Shown: positions 40,520 through 49,459 of the stretch, one piece after another
Layout of the letters: each line of letters opens with the position of its first letter
Position numbering within the stretch: position 1 is the first letter of the stretch
Assembly: GCF_014650115.1 (NCBI RefSeq)
Contig: NZ_BMUI01000013.1
Span: 170,250 to 234,249, forward strand
Source of the DNA: Streptomyces olivaceoviridis
GTDB lineage: Bacteria; Actinomycetota; Actinomycetes; Streptomycetales; Streptomycetaceae
DNA length: 64,000 bases
Reading direction: 5' to 3'
Made by a program: the position numbers and the translations under genes
Notes under the pieces: generated by a model
What the model was told of the DNA's origin: nothing
The model's database searches: none
The model's input: the letters and a program-made list of their open reading frames with translations, nothing else

Positions 40520-41995
40520 CTACGGCGTGGCGGGCGCGTATTCGAACCAGTCGAAGGCCGCGCGGCCCTCGGTGACGTACATGCCGATGACACGGCCGGT
40601 GAAACCGGCGGCCACCTCCGTGGACAGATAGCGGCCGTCGAGTTCGGCGAGCCGGACGGTTCCCTCGGCGGTCGCGACGGAGAAGACGAGGGTGTCGGGG
40701 CCGTGCTGCGTCCCGGGGTCCCGGGTGGCGCGGATCTCGACGGTCAGGGTGACCGGCCCCGCCGGCACCGGGTGTTCGGCGACGCGCTGCCGCAGCGGGC
40801 CGATCCGCGCGATCACGGCCGCGGTGCCCCCGCTCACCTCCAGGTCGTAGTGGTGGGCCTCGTCCAGGCGCACTGACAGCCCCGCCCGCGCGGCACCGGG
40901 CTCCAGCGACGCCGCCGCCCGGCAGTCGTGGTGCTGCTGGCGGCGGCCGACGAAGGTGTGCCCGGGCCGGTCGAGGCTGTCACCGGTGGCGGCCAGGGTG
41001 AGCCGGCCCGGCCGCTCGGTCAGCGACCAGCAGCCCTCGGGCCGGCGCCGCGGGGATATCCAGTGCGGTGCGAGTGCCGGGCCCTCGAAGTCGTCCCGCG
41101 CCGGCGGCTGTTCGAGGGGGGCCCAGGCGGCCGGCGCCGGATGCCGCTCCTGGACCGGACCCGTCCGCGGCCAGCCGTCGGCCCACTCCACCGGGACCAG
41201 GAACGTCTCCCGGCCGAGGACGTGGAACTCCGGGAACCAGCCACGGGGCCGGGTGCCGAGCAGCACCATCCACCAGGTGCCGTCGGCCGCCTGGACCAGG
41301 TCGCCGTGGCCGGTGCACTGGATGGGCAGGCCGGTGCCGCGGTGGGACAGCAGCGGGTTGCCGGGAGCCGGTTGCCAGGGGCCGCGCGGCGAGCGGGCGC
41401 GCGCCACGGAGACACCGTGCCCCAGGGCGGTGCCGCCCTCGGCGAGCAGCAGGTACCACCAGTCGCCGATCCGGTACAGGTGCGGGGCCTCCGGGTCGCG
41501 CAGGCCGGTGCCGGACCACATCGGCAGCGGACCCTCCAGCACCCGTCCCGTGCGCGGGTCGATCCGGGCGACGCTCACCCCGGCCATCGCGACCCAGCAG
41601 GAACCGTCCTCGTCCCACGCCAGGTCCGGGTCGATGCCGGGCAGATCGATCCACACCGGGTCGGACCAGGGGCCCTCGGGGCGCTCCGCGGTGACGAGGA
41701 AGGTGCCGCCGGCGCCCGCGCTGGTGGTGATGACGTGGAAGAGTCCGTCGTGGTGCCGGATCGTCGGCGCGTAGATGCCGGAGGACGCCGGGACGTCGTC
41801 GGGCAGGTCCAACTGCCCCGGCCGGTCGAGCACGTTGCCGATCTGGCGCCAGTGCACCAGGTCCCGGCTGTGGAACAGCGGAACGCCGGGGAAGTACTCG
41901 AAGCTGGAACACACCAGGTAGTAGTCGCCGCCGACCCGGCACACGCTGGGGTCGGGGTGGAAACCCGGGATGACGGGATTGTCGTACGTTCGCAT
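40520..41995 (-). CDS. glycoside hydrolase family 43 (beta-xylosidase/alpha-arabinofuranosidase type)
   Basis: A 491-residue GH43 enzyme. Asp15 (FHPDPSV) is the base, Asp122 (LPGIDPDLAWDEDG) the pKa modulator and Glu169 (DPEAPHLY) the acid of the five-bladed propeller. Residues ~335-490 form a concanavalin-like beta-sandwich typical of GH43 subfamilies that act on xylo-oligosaccharides. There is no signal peptide, so it acts in the cytoplasm on imported oligosaccharides. TGGGAGGCG precedes the ATG. A CGAAAGTTTCG operator lies 20 nt upstream. No sugar transporter or repressor gene is adjacent. Confidence 0.92.
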   Translation of the reverse strand: MRTYDNPVIPGFHPDPSVCRVGGDYYLVCSSFEYFPGVPLFHSRDLVHWRQIGNVLDRPGQLDLPDDVPASSGIYAPTIRHHDGLFHVITTSAGAGGTFLVTAERPEGPWSDPVWIDLPGIDPDLAWDEDGSCWVAMAGVSVARIDPRTGRVLEGPLPMWSGTGLRDPEAPHLYRIGDWWYLLLAEGGTALGHGVSVARARSPRGPWQPAPGNPLLSHRGTGLPIQCTGHGDLVQAADGTWWMVLLGTRPRGWFPEFHVLGRETFLVPVEWADGWPRTGPVQERHPAPAAWAPLEQPPARDDFEGPALAPHWISPRRRPEGCWSLTERPGRLTLAATGDSLDRPGHTFVGRRQQHHDCRAAASLEPGAARAGLSVRLDEAHHYDLEVSGGTAAVIARIGPLRQRVAEHPVPAGPVTLTVEIRATRDPGTQHGPDTLVFSVATAEGTVRLAELDGRYLSTEVAAGFTGRVIGMYVTEGRAAFDWFEYAPATP

Positions 41996-42015
41996 GCTCG
42001 CCTCCCAAAGGCACT

Positions 42016-42026
42016 CGAAAGTTTCG
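42016..42026. promoter_or_regulatory. CGAAAGTTTCG operator before GH43
   Basis: A perfect CGAAA-G-TTTCG dyad 20 nt before the GH43 start, matching the CGAA-N-TTCG site reported for the BxlR xylan repressor of Streptomyces. Binding would block the GH43 promoter. Confidence 0.65.
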
Positions 42027-42217
42027 TTCTGAGCTCCGAATCTTAATGACCGGAGGGGCGTTCGCGGGAGTGTCCGTACCGCCCGGCTGGTCGAATCACC
42101 GGCACGGGAGTGGGATGGAAGGGAGCGAGGAATCGCAGCGGGCATGCCCGCGGGTGTCACGGATGTCAGGGGTGTCACCCTCCCCGGTGCCCGTCCGGAA
42201 CGGTGGAGTCATGCGTC

Positions 42218-42748
42218 ATGTCCGGTTACGACGGCTCGGCGGCCACGCGCGTGGTGGTCGGTGTGAGCGGCTCCCTGAACAGCGTCACGGCCCTGCGGCG
42301 GGCCGCCGCGCTGGCCCGCCGGCTGAGAGCCCAGCTCTGGCCCGTGCTGGCCTGGGAACCACCGGGCGGTGACTCCGCCGCGCGCCGTTCCCCCGCCGCC
42401 GGACTGCTGGTCGAGGAGTGGCAGCGGCTCGCCAAGCAGCGGCTGGCCTCGGTGCTGGAGGAGATCTTCGACGCGGAGGCTCCCGGTGTGCCGGTGCGGC
42501 CCGTCGTCGTCCGTGGCGCCCCCGGCCCGGCGCTGGTGGCGACCGCGAACCGGGAGGACGACGTCCTGGTCGTGGGCACCGGGCGGCGCGGACTGCAACG
42601 GGCCTTCTCCGGCCGGGTCTCCCGGCACTGTCTGGCCCACGCGGTCTGTCCGGTGCTGGCGGTGCCCCCGTCCCCGCTGGAATCGGAGCTGCTGTCCGTC
42701 CACCGCCGCAACACGTGGCATCTGCGCATCGACACCCGGGGGCTGTGA
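42218..42748 (+). CDS. universal stress protein (UspA-type)
   Basis: A 176-residue single-domain USP. ATRVVVGVSGSLNSVTALRR is the N-terminal strand and helix; the ATP-binding motif G-x2-G-x9-G-(S/T) appears as GTGRRGLQRAFSGRVS, although with some departure from spacing; the C-terminus VCPVLAVPPSP is the final strand. A ~20-residue tail follows. USPs protect during starvation or hypoxia. TGTCA occurs three times at 9-bp spacing upstream (TGTCACGGATGTCAGGGGTG and one more). Confidence 0.87.
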   Translation: MSGYDGSAATRVVVGVSGSLNSVTALRRAAALARRLRAQLWPVLAWEPPGGDSAARRSPAAGLLVEEWQRLAKQRLASVLEEIFDAEAPGVPVRPVVVRGAPGPALVATANREDDVLVVGTGRRGLQRAFSGRVSRHCLAHAVCPVLAVPPSPLESELLSVHRRNTWHLRIDTRGL

Positions 42749-42891
42749 AGGGGGCGGCCACACCACGCACCGGCGCGTGGGGCGAGGACGTCACGCCGAG
42801 CCGTTGCCGTCCCGTCAAGAACCGGCCCCCGGACGTCAGAGCGCCGTCAACGGCAGCGCCGGGGCACCGTCGGCGGACTACCGTTTTCCTC

Positions 42892-43449
42892 ATGGAGCAC
42901 GGCAACGACACCCGCCCCCAGCCGACCGGCGCCCACCCGTCCGGCACCGGCACTGTGGTGCATGACCGCGGCTGGACCCAGGACGCGCGCACGTCGGCCC
43001 GCTGTGCGGGCGCGCTGTTCGGCCTGCTGCTGTGCGTCGACTGGGCGGCGGGCTCGCTGACCTGGTGGCGCGGAGCCCTGTGGCTCCTGCTGGCCCTGCT
43101 CCTGCTCCTCGTGCTGTTCCCGGTGCGCGTGTCCGCCGGCCGGAACTGGCTGGCCACCCGGCGCCTGTACCGCACCCGCCGCGTCCGCACCGATCTGCTG
43201 ACCGCGGTGCGCCCGCTGGACGGTGTGACCCAGCGCCTGGTGCTGCGCGACGCCCTCGGCAACCGGATCGAGATCGACCCGGAGGTCCTCGTCCGCAACC
43301 CGGAGCTGTGGTACCGGCTGGACGAGGGCGCCCGCGGTTCGGAGGCCGCCGGCACGCTGCTGTGCGGTACGACGGAGCTGCATCAGCTGGCCCGCCGCGT
43401 GGACCGCGAGACGGCCCTCGGTGTGTTCCGGGCGTCGGGTCTGGAGTGA
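42892..43449 (+). CDS. small membrane protein, 185 aa, function unknown
   Basis: A 185-residue protein. Two hydrophobic segments at ~38-56 and ~60-78 (LFGLLLCVDWAAGSLTWWRG and LWLLLALLLLLVLFPV) are followed by a soluble domain with the block RLYRTRRVRTDLLTAVRPLD, LVLRDALGNRIEIDPEVLVR and LHQLARRVDRETALGVF. Similar Streptomyces proteins are annotated only as integral membrane proteins. TACCGT sits 7 nt before the ATG, a likely leaderless start. It may share stress regulation with the neighbouring USP gene. Confidence 0.7.
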   Translation: MEHGNDTRPQPTGAHPSGTGTVVHDRGWTQDARTSARCAGALFGLLLCVDWAAGSLTWWRGALWLLLALLLLLVLFPVRVSAGRNWLATRRLYRTRRVRTDLLTAVRPLDGVTQRLVLRDALGNRIEIDPEVLVRNPELWYRLDEGARGSEAAGTLLCGTTELHQLARRVDRETALGVFRASGLE

Positions 43450-43701
43450 CGCTCGGTGGCCGCCACCCGGGCGGCTCTCCCGTCGACTCCCCGCGTGCTC
43501 ATCCGCTCCGCTCCACCCCGGCCGAACCCGCCCCGGCCTCCCCTTCTTGGTGCGGCTCCGCCCCGCGCGGGCCATTCTTAACGCAAGCTTGACGCCGCCC
43601 GAGCCGTGATCCATGGGCCCAGGCGTCACTCTCTGCTTACGCTGGTGCCGCCGTCCGCGTGATGGCCGCAAAGAGCTGAGCCGCACATCAGGAGCACGCC
43701 G

Positions 43702-45660
43702 ATGGTCACGACCGAGCGCCCTCCCAGTACCAGCCGCCTGCGCGCGTGGATGCTGGAGGGCCTGTCCGACATGGGCAAGGGCGGTGGCCACACCGGACCC
43801 CACGCCGAGCCGGAGCCCCCGCACCAGGGACAGCGCTGGTGGCGGGTGATGTGCCTGACCGGTGTCGACTACTTCTCCACCCTCGGCTACCAGCCCGGCA
43901 TCGCCGCCCTGGCCGCCGGTCTGCTCTCGCCGATCGCGACCATCGTGCTCGTCATCGTGACGCTGGCCGGCGCGCTGCCGGTCTACCGCCGGGTCGCGGA
44001 GGAGAGCCCGCACGGCGAGGGCTCGATCGCGATGCTGGAGCGGCTGCTGTCGTTCTGGCAGGGCAAGCTGTTCGTGCTCACCCTGCTCGGCTTCGCGGCC
44101 ACGGACTTCCTCATCACCATCACGCTGTCCGCCGCCGACGCCTCCACCCACCTGGTGGAGAACCCGCATCTGACGCAGGCCCTCCAGGGCAAGCAGATGC
44201 TGATCACCCTCCTCCTGGTGGCCTTGCTCGGCGCGGTCTTCCTCAAGGGCTTCCTGGAGGCGATCGGAGTCGCGGTCGCCCTGGTGGGCGTGTACCTCGG
44301 ACTCAACCTCGTCGTCGTCATCACCGGCCTGTGGCACGTCGTCACCGCCGGGCATGTGGTCACCGACTGGGGCAGCGCGCTGACCGCGCAGCACGGGAAC
44401 GTCTTCGTCATGATCGGCGTGGCACTGATCGTCTTCCCGAAACTCGCGCTCGGTCTGTCCGGCTTCGAGACCGGTGTCGCCGTGATGCCGCATGTGAGGG
44501 GCGACGCCGGCGACACCGAGGAGCGGCCCACGGGACGCATCCGGGACACCAAGAAGCTGCTGACCACCGCCGCGCTGATCATGAGCTGCTTCCTGATCGC
44601 CACCAGCTTCATCACCACGCTGCTGATCCCGGAGAAGGAGTTCAAGGCGGGCGGCCAGGCCAACGGCCGCGCGCTCGCCTACCTCGCGCACGAGTACCTG
44701 GGCAACGCCTTCGGCACGGTGTACGACGTGTCGACGATCGCCATCCTGTGGTTCGCGGGCGCCTCCGCGATGGCCGGGCTGCTCAACCTGATGCCGCGCT
44801 ATCTGCCCCGCTACGGCATGGCCCCGCACTGGGCGCGGGCGGTGCGGCCGATGGTCATCGTCTTCACCCTGGTCGCCTTCCTGGTGACCTGGATCTTCGA
44901 CGCCAACGTCGACAAGCAGGGCGGCGCCTACGCCACCGGCGTGCTGGTGCTGATCAGCTCCGCCGCCATCGCCGTGACCATCGCCGCGCGCAAGGCGGAA
45001 CAGCACGGCTGGACCGTCACGTTCGCGGTGATCTCGGTGGTGTTCCTCTACACGACCGTCGTGAACGTCATCGAACGCCCGGACGGTGTGAAGATCGGTG
45101 CCTGTTTCATCGCGGGCATCGTGCTGGTGTCCCTGTTGTCCCGGCTGGCCCGTGCGTTCGAGCTGCGGGTGACCAGCGTGTCGCTCGATCCCATGGCGGA
45201 ACGGTTCATACGGGACATGGCCAGCCGCAGGATGCGGTTCATCGCCAACGAACCGGACCGCCGGGACAAGGCCGAGTACCGCGACAAGATCGAGCAGATC
45301 CGCACCGACAACGACATGCCCGAGCAGGAGGACTTCGTCTTCGTCGAGGTCACCGTCACCGACCCGTCGGAGTTCGAGGCGGGCCTCACCGTCCGCGGCG
45401 AGGTGCTGCACGACCGCTACCGGGTGCTGACGCTGGAGTCCGCCTCGATCCCGAACGCCCTCGCCGCCCTGCTGCTGCACATCCGTGACGTCACCGGCTG
45501 CACCCCGCACATCTACTTCGAGTGGACCGAGGGCAACCCGTTCGCCAACTTCCTCCGCTTCTTCCTCTTCGGCCAGGGCGAGGTCGCCCCGGTCACCCGC
45601 GAGGTACTGCGCGAGGCGGAACCGGACCGCGAACGCCGGCCACGGGTGCACACGGGCTGA
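43702..45660 (+). CDS. APC-superfamily permease with a soluble C-terminal domain
   Basis: A 652-residue transporter. After a 45-residue N-terminus come about 12 membrane segments up to residue ~490 (CLTGVDYFSTLGYQPGIAAL starts TM1; FPKLALGLSGFETGVAVMPH resembles TM6 of APC proteins). The last ~160 residues are soluble (DPMAERFIRDMASRRMRFIA onward; DFVFVEVTVTDPSEFEAGL), possibly a regulatory domain. Homologues are called amino-acid permeases; some APC members with such tails (KimA/YdaO) import potassium. I cannot choose between these. No riboswitch resembling ydaO is seen in the 252 bp upstream. Confidence 0.82.
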   Translation: MVTTERPPSTSRLRAWMLEGLSDMGKGGGHTGPHAEPEPPHQGQRWWRVMCLTGVDYFSTLGYQPGIAALAAGLLSPIATIVLVIVTLAGALPVYRRVAEESPHGEGSIAMLERLLSFWQGKLFVLTLLGFAATDFLITITLSAADASTHLVENPHLTQALQGKQMLITLLLVALLGAVFLKGFLEAIGVAVALVGVYLGLNLVVVITGLWHVVTAGHVVTDWGSALTAQHGNVFVMIGVALIVFPKLALGLSGFETGVAVMPHVRGDAGDTEERPTGRIRDTKKLLTTAALIMSCFLIATSFITTLLIPEKEFKAGGQANGRALAYLAHEYLGNAFGTVYDVSTIAILWFAGASAMAGLLNLMPRYLPRYGMAPHWARAVRPMVIVFTLVAFLVTWIFDANVDKQGGAYATGVLVLISSAAIAVTIAARKAEQHGWTVTFAVISVVFLYTTVVNVIERPDGVKIGACFIAGIVLVSLLSRLARAFELRVTSVSLDPMAERFIRDMASRRMRFIANEPDRRDKAEYRDKIEQIRTDNDMPEQEDFVFVEVTVTDPSEFEAGLTVRGEVLHDRYRVLTLESASIPNALAALLLHIRDVTGCTPHIYFEWTEGNPFANFLRFFLFGQGEVAPVTREVLREAEPDRERRPRVHTG

Positions 45661-45849
45661 GCCGGGCCGTGCGGCCGGGCACGGATCGCCTCGGCGCTCC
45701 GGTCGTCCGGCACTGCGACGACGTACGCCTGATCCCGCAGCCGCCGAACGCTTCCGCCGGGACCGGGGCGCGGTACGGCCGCGTCCCGGTACCTCCGACG
45801 GCCGACCCGTGTCCATGGTTCCCGGGGGCGTGGCCCTATCGTGACCGGC

Positions 45850-46245
45850 ATGCAGTCCTACACGATCGGTCAGGCCGCGCGGCTGCTCGGCGTCAGCCCG
45901 GACACCGCCCGCCGCTGGGCCGACGCAGGCCGGGTGGCCACGCACCGCGACGAGTCCGGGCGGCGGCTCGTCGACGGCAGAGACCTCGCCGCGTTCTCGG
46001 TCGAACTGGCCAAGGCGGGAGCCGCCGAGGAGGACGCCTCGTACACCTCGGCCCGCAACGCCTTCCCCGGCATCGTCACCGCGATCAAGCTCGGCGATGT
46101 CGCCGCCCAGGTGGAGATCCAGGCGGGCCCGCACCGGCTCGTCTCGCTGCTGACCCGGGAGGCGGTGGAGGAACTGGGCCTGGAGGTCGGCATGGAGGCG
46201 ACCGCGCGCGTGAAGTCCACCAACGTGCACATCGACCGGACCTGA
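45850..46245 (+). CDS. HTH-Mop (TOBE) molybdenum-sensing regulator
   Basis: A 131-residue protein: a MerR/excisionase-like HTH (YTIGQAARLLGVSPDTARRW, then ADAGRVATHRDESGRR; residues ~3-47) fused to a Mop/TOBE molybdate-binding domain (ARNAFPGIVTAIKLGDVAAQ...VKSTNVHIDRT; ~70-131). This architecture represses or activates molybdate uptake genes like ModE does. It sits 200 bp before modA. TATCGT is 7 nt before the ATG, a probable leaderless promoter. A GTG at 45841 is an alternative start. Confidence 0.9.
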   Translation: MQSYTIGQAARLLGVSPDTARRWADAGRVATHRDESGRRLVDGRDLAAFSVELAKAGAAEEDASYTSARNAFPGIVTAIKLGDVAAQVEIQAGPHRLVSLLTREAVEELGLEVGMEATARVKSTNVHIDRT

Positions 46246-46318
46246 CCGGGCACGTACGACCGCCCCACCTCGGAGCGACGAGCGCCGTACGAACGCACAT
46301 GCAAGCCGGAAGCCCACA

Positions 46319-46348
46319 GTTGCCAGCTCATGCCATGCAACAGATGAC
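46319..46348 (+). promoter_or_regulatory. mod operon promoter with inverted repeat GTTGC-N13-GCAAC
   Basis: GTTGC (46319-46323) and GCAAC (46337-46341) form a dyad overlapping TTGCCA (46320-46325), which pairs with GATGAC 17 bp later. Repeated CATGC and TGCC words surround it. Another hairpin, GCACGGCC/GGCCGTGC, lies at 46381-46401. The HTH-Mop regulator is the obvious candidate to bind here when molybdate is present; this is inference. Confidence 0.45.
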
Positions 46349-46442
46349 TTCTGCCTGGCACATGCGGCAAAATCATCACCGCACGGCCAACTCGGCCGTG
46401 CCCGGACGCGACCGTCGTTCGACAGAACCGAGGAGTAGATCC

Positions 46443-47285
46443 GTGATGACCCGTTCCGTGCGCCGGACCCGGCGGATGCTGCGGCTGGCCGGCGCGGGAG
46501 CCGCCGCCGCGCTGGCCCTCAGCGCCTGCTCCTCCTCGTCCGACTCCACCGACTCGTCCAACTCCTCCGACTCGTCCGCTTCCTCCGGCACATCGACGTC
46601 CCCGAAGCTCTCCGGCACGGTGACCGTGTTCGCGGCGGCCTCGCTGAAGGAGAGTTTCACGGCCCTGGGCAAGGAGTTCGAGAAGCAGCACCCGGGCACG
46701 AAGGTCGACTTCAACTTCGGCGGCAGCGACACCCTCGCCGCGAACATCACCGGCGGTGCCCCCGCGGACGTGTTCGCCGCGGCCAGCCCCAAGACCATGG
46801 CCGTCGTGACGGACGAGAAGGACACGGCCGGCACCCCGGTCACCTTCGTCCGCAACCAGTTGGAGATCGCGACCGTCCCGGGCAACCCGCACAAGGTGGC
46901 CTCCCTGAAGGACCTCACCAAGGCCGGTCTGAAGGTCGTCCTGTGCGACAGGACCGTTCCGTGCGGCGCCGCCGCCCAGAAGGCCCTGGACGCGAGCGGT
47001 CTGAAGCTCACGCCGGTCTCCTACGAGCAGGACGTCAAGGGCGCCCTGACCAAGGTGGAGCTGAAGGAGGCCGACGCGGCGGTGGTGTACAAGACCGATG
47101 TCAGGGCCGCCGGTGACAGGGTGGAGGGCGTGGAGTTCCCCGAATCGGCCCGTGCCGTCAACGACTACCCGATCGCGCTGCTGAAGAACGCGCCGAACAC
47201 CGAGGCCGCCAAGGCGTTCATCGCCCTCGTACGCTCCGCCGAAGGCCAGAAGGTGCTGAGCGAGGCGGGGTTCCTCAAGCCGTGA
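46443..47285 (+). CDS. modA: molybdate ABC transporter substrate-binding lipoprotein
   Basis: A 280-residue lipoprotein (signal peptide with lipobox LSAC near residue 29) followed by a Ser-rich linker and the ModA fold: TVTVFAAASLKESFTALGKE, DFNFGGSDTLAANITGGAPA, DVFAAASPKTM. These carry the oxyanion-binding Ser residues. GAGGAG is 7 nt before the GTG at 46443 (an ATG follows one codon later). The stop overlaps the modB start by 4 bp, so translation is coupled. It captures molybdate (or tungstate) outside the cell. Confidence 0.93.
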   Translation: MMTRSVRRTRRMLRLAGAGAAAALALSACSSSSDSTDSSNSSDSSASSGTSTSPKLSGTVTVFAAASLKESFTALGKEFEKQHPGTKVDFNFGGSDTLAANITGGAPADVFAAASPKTMAVVTDEKDTAGTPVTFVRNQLEIATVPGNPHKVASLKDLTKAGLKVVLCDRTVPCGAAAQKALDASGLKLTPVSYEQDVKGALTKVELKEADAAVVYKTDVRAAGDRVEGVEFPESARAVNDYPIALLKNAPNTEAAKAFIALVRSAEGQKVLSEAGFLKP

Positions 47286-48142
47286 CCTCGCTCGACAAGC
47301 CCGGTGCCTCGACCGGCCCCCGCACGGGCCGGCCACGGCGCCGCCGCGTCGGCACGGGGGGCCGGCCCGGGGCGCCGTTGCCGCTGCTGCTGCCGGGCGT
47401 GCTGGCCCTGGCGTTCCTGCTGCTGCCGCTGCTCTCCCTGCTCGTCCGCGCGCCGTGGCGCGGCCTGCCGGGCCGGCTGGCCGGCGCGGAGGTGTGGCAG
47501 GCGCTCCAGCTGTCCCTGGTGAGCGCCACGGCGGCGACCGCCGTCAGCCTCGTCCTCGGTGTGCCGCTGGCCTGGCTGCTGGCCCGAACGGAGTTCCCCG
47601 GCCGGGGTCTCGTGCGCGCCCTGGTGACCCTTCCGCTGGTGCTGCCGCCGGTGGTCGGCGGTGTGGCCCTCCTGCTCGCCCTGGGCCGCAACGGCGTCAT
47701 CGGGCGGTGGCTCGACGCGTGGTTCGGCATCACCCTGCCGTTCACCACCGCCGGGGTCGTGATCGCGGAGGCGTTCGTCGCGATGCCGTTCCTGGTGATC
47801 AGCGTGGAGGGCACGCTGCGCGCCGCCGACCCACGGTACGAGGAGGCGGCGACCACGCTCGGCGCCTCCCGCTTCACCGCGTTCCGCCGCGTGACGCTTC
47901 CGCTGATCGCGCCCGGCATCGCGGCGGGCGCGGTGCTGGCCTGGGCCCGCGCGCTCGGCGAGTTCGGCGCGACGATCACGTTCGCGGGCAATTTCCCCGG
48001 CCGCACCCAGACCATGCCCCTCGCGGTCTACCTGGCCCTCCAGAACGACCCCGAGACCGCCATCTCCCTCAGCCTGGTCCTGCTGACCGTGTCGATCGCG
48101 GTACTGGCGGGCCTCAGGGACCGCTGGATGACAACGTCATGA
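47282..48142 (+). CDS. modB: molybdate ABC transporter permease
   Basis: A 286-residue permease. An Arg/Pro-rich 35-residue start precedes six membrane segments (LLPGVLALAFLLLPLLSLLV; LVRALVTLPLVLPPVVGGVA onward). The EAA loop EEAATTLGASRFTAFRRVTL, then PLIAPGI, near residue 195-220 contacts the ATPase. Start GTG overlaps modA's TGA, and its own TGA overlaps the modC ATG, so the three are a single translational unit. Confidence 0.92.
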   Translation: MTSLDKPGASTGPRTGRPRRRRVGTGGRPGAPLPLLLPGVLALAFLLLPLLSLLVRAPWRGLPGRLAGAEVWQALQLSLVSATAATAVSLVLGVPLAWLLARTEFPGRGLVRALVTLPLVLPPVVGGVALLLALGRNGVIGRWLDAWFGITLPFTTAGVVIAEAFVAMPFLVISVEGTLRAADPRYEEAATTLGASRFTAFRRVTLPLIAPGIAAGAVLAWARALGEFGATITFAGNFPGRTQTMPLAVYLALQNDPETAISLSLVLLTVSIAVLAGLRDRWMTTS

Positions 48143-49431
48143 CGACTCCCCACCCCAAGGCCGCCGACGGCACCGAGCCCTCCCGGGATCCCGCGGCACC
48201 CACCGACCCCGCACAGGACGCCGCCACGACCACTGACGGCACCGCCCGGGCACAGGACACCGCCGCAGCCGCCGACGGCACCCCCGTCCCGCAGGGGCCA
48301 CCCGGACCCGACGGCGAGACCCGCACGGCTGGTGCGGGTGGGAACCCGGAGTCGATCGAAGGCCGGCCGCCCGCCACCGACCCGCACCAGCCCTCCGGCC
48401 TCGACGCCCGCCTCGTCGTCGACCGGGGCACCTTCCGCCTGGACGTGACCTTGAAAGCCGATCCAGGGGACGTCCTCGCCCTGCTGGGCCCCAACGGCGC
48501 CGGCAAGACCACCGCCCTGCGCGCCCTCGCCGGCCTCACCCCCCTCACCGAGGGTCACCTCCACCTGGACGGCACCCCCCTGGCCCACACACCTCCGGAG
48601 TCCCGCCCGGTCGGCGTCGTCTTCCAGGACTACCTGCTCTTCCCCCACCTGTCCGCCCTGGACAACGTCGCCTTCGGCCCCCGCTGCCAGGGCGTGCGCA
48701 AGGCGGAGGCCCGCGCCCAGGCGGCGGCCTGGCTGGAGCGGATGGGCCTGACGGCCCACGCGGGCGCCAAGCCGCGTGGTCTGTCCGGCGGCCAGGCCCA
48801 GCGCGTGGCCCTCGCCCGCGCCCTGGCCACCCGTCCCCGGCTGCTGCTCCTGGACGAGCCACTGGCGGCCCTGGACGCCCGTACCCGGCTGGAGGTCCGC
48901 GCACAGCTCCGGCGCCACCTGGCCGAGTTCGAGGCGGTCTCCGTGCTGGTCACCCACGACCCGCTGGACGCCATGGTGCTCGCGGACCGGCTGGTGGTCG
49001 TGGAGCACGGCCGGGTCGTCCAGGAGGGCACCCCCGCCGACATCGCCCGCCACCCGCGCACGGACTACATCGCCCGGCTCGTCGGCCTCAACCTCTACCG
49101 CGGACAGGCCGCGGGGCACACCGTACGGCTCGACACCGGGCCCGCGATCACGACCACGGAGGAGCTGTCGGGCCCGGCCTTCGTGGCCTTCCCGCCGTCC
49201 GCCGTGACCCTGTTCCGGGACCGGCCCTCCGGCGCCAGCGCCCGCAACCTGTGGCGCTGCGAGGTCGCCGGCCTGGAGACGTACGGCGACCAGATCCGCG
49301 CCGACCTCACCGGTGAGCTGCCGCTCGCGGCGGACCTGACGACGGTCGCCGCCGCCGAGCTGGACCTGCACCCGGGTGCACCGGTCTGGGCGACGGTCAA
49401 GGCGACGCAGACCCACGCATACCCGGCCTGA
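48139..49431 (+). CDS. modC: molybdate ABC transporter ATP-binding protein with N-terminal extension
   Basis: A 430-residue ATPase. Walker A GPNGAGKT, Q-loop VFQDYLLFPH, signature LSGGQAQR, Walker B LLLLDEP and the H-loop His in VTHD are intact. A C-terminal TOBE-like domain (~350-430) is typical of ModC. Unusually, ~88 residues of Thr/Asp/Pro/Ala low-complexity sequence precede the ATPase (starting MTTPHPKAADGTEPS); typical ModC has none. The ATG overlaps modB by 4 bp. The extension could be an assembly or mis-start artefact, but the overlap supports this start. Confidence 0.9.
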   Translation: MTTPHPKAADGTEPSRDPAAPTDPAQDAATTTDGTARAQDTAAAADGTPVPQGPPGPDGETRTAGAGGNPESIEGRPPATDPHQPSGLDARLVVDRGTFRLDVTLKADPGDVLALLGPNGAGKTTALRALAGLTPLTEGHLHLDGTPLAHTPPESRPVGVVFQDYLLFPHLSALDNVAFGPRCQGVRKAEARAQAAAWLERMGLTAHAGAKPRGLSGGQAQRVALARALATRPRLLLLDEPLAALDARTRLEVRAQLRRHLAEFEAVSVLVTHDPLDAMVLADRLVVVEHGRVVQEGTPADIARHPRTDYIARLVGLNLYRGQAAGHTVRLDTGPAITTTEELSGPAFVAFPPSAVTLFRDRPSGASARNLWRCEVAGLETYGDQIRADLTGELPLAADLTTVAAAELDLHPGAPVWATVKATQTHAYPA

Positions 49432-49459
49432 GCGGACCGGCGCTCTACGGTGGGTGCCC

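Noticed and set aside
43450..43701. ydaO (c-di-AMP) riboswitch before the APC permease
   Set aside because: No match to its conserved core was seen in the 252 bp upstream.
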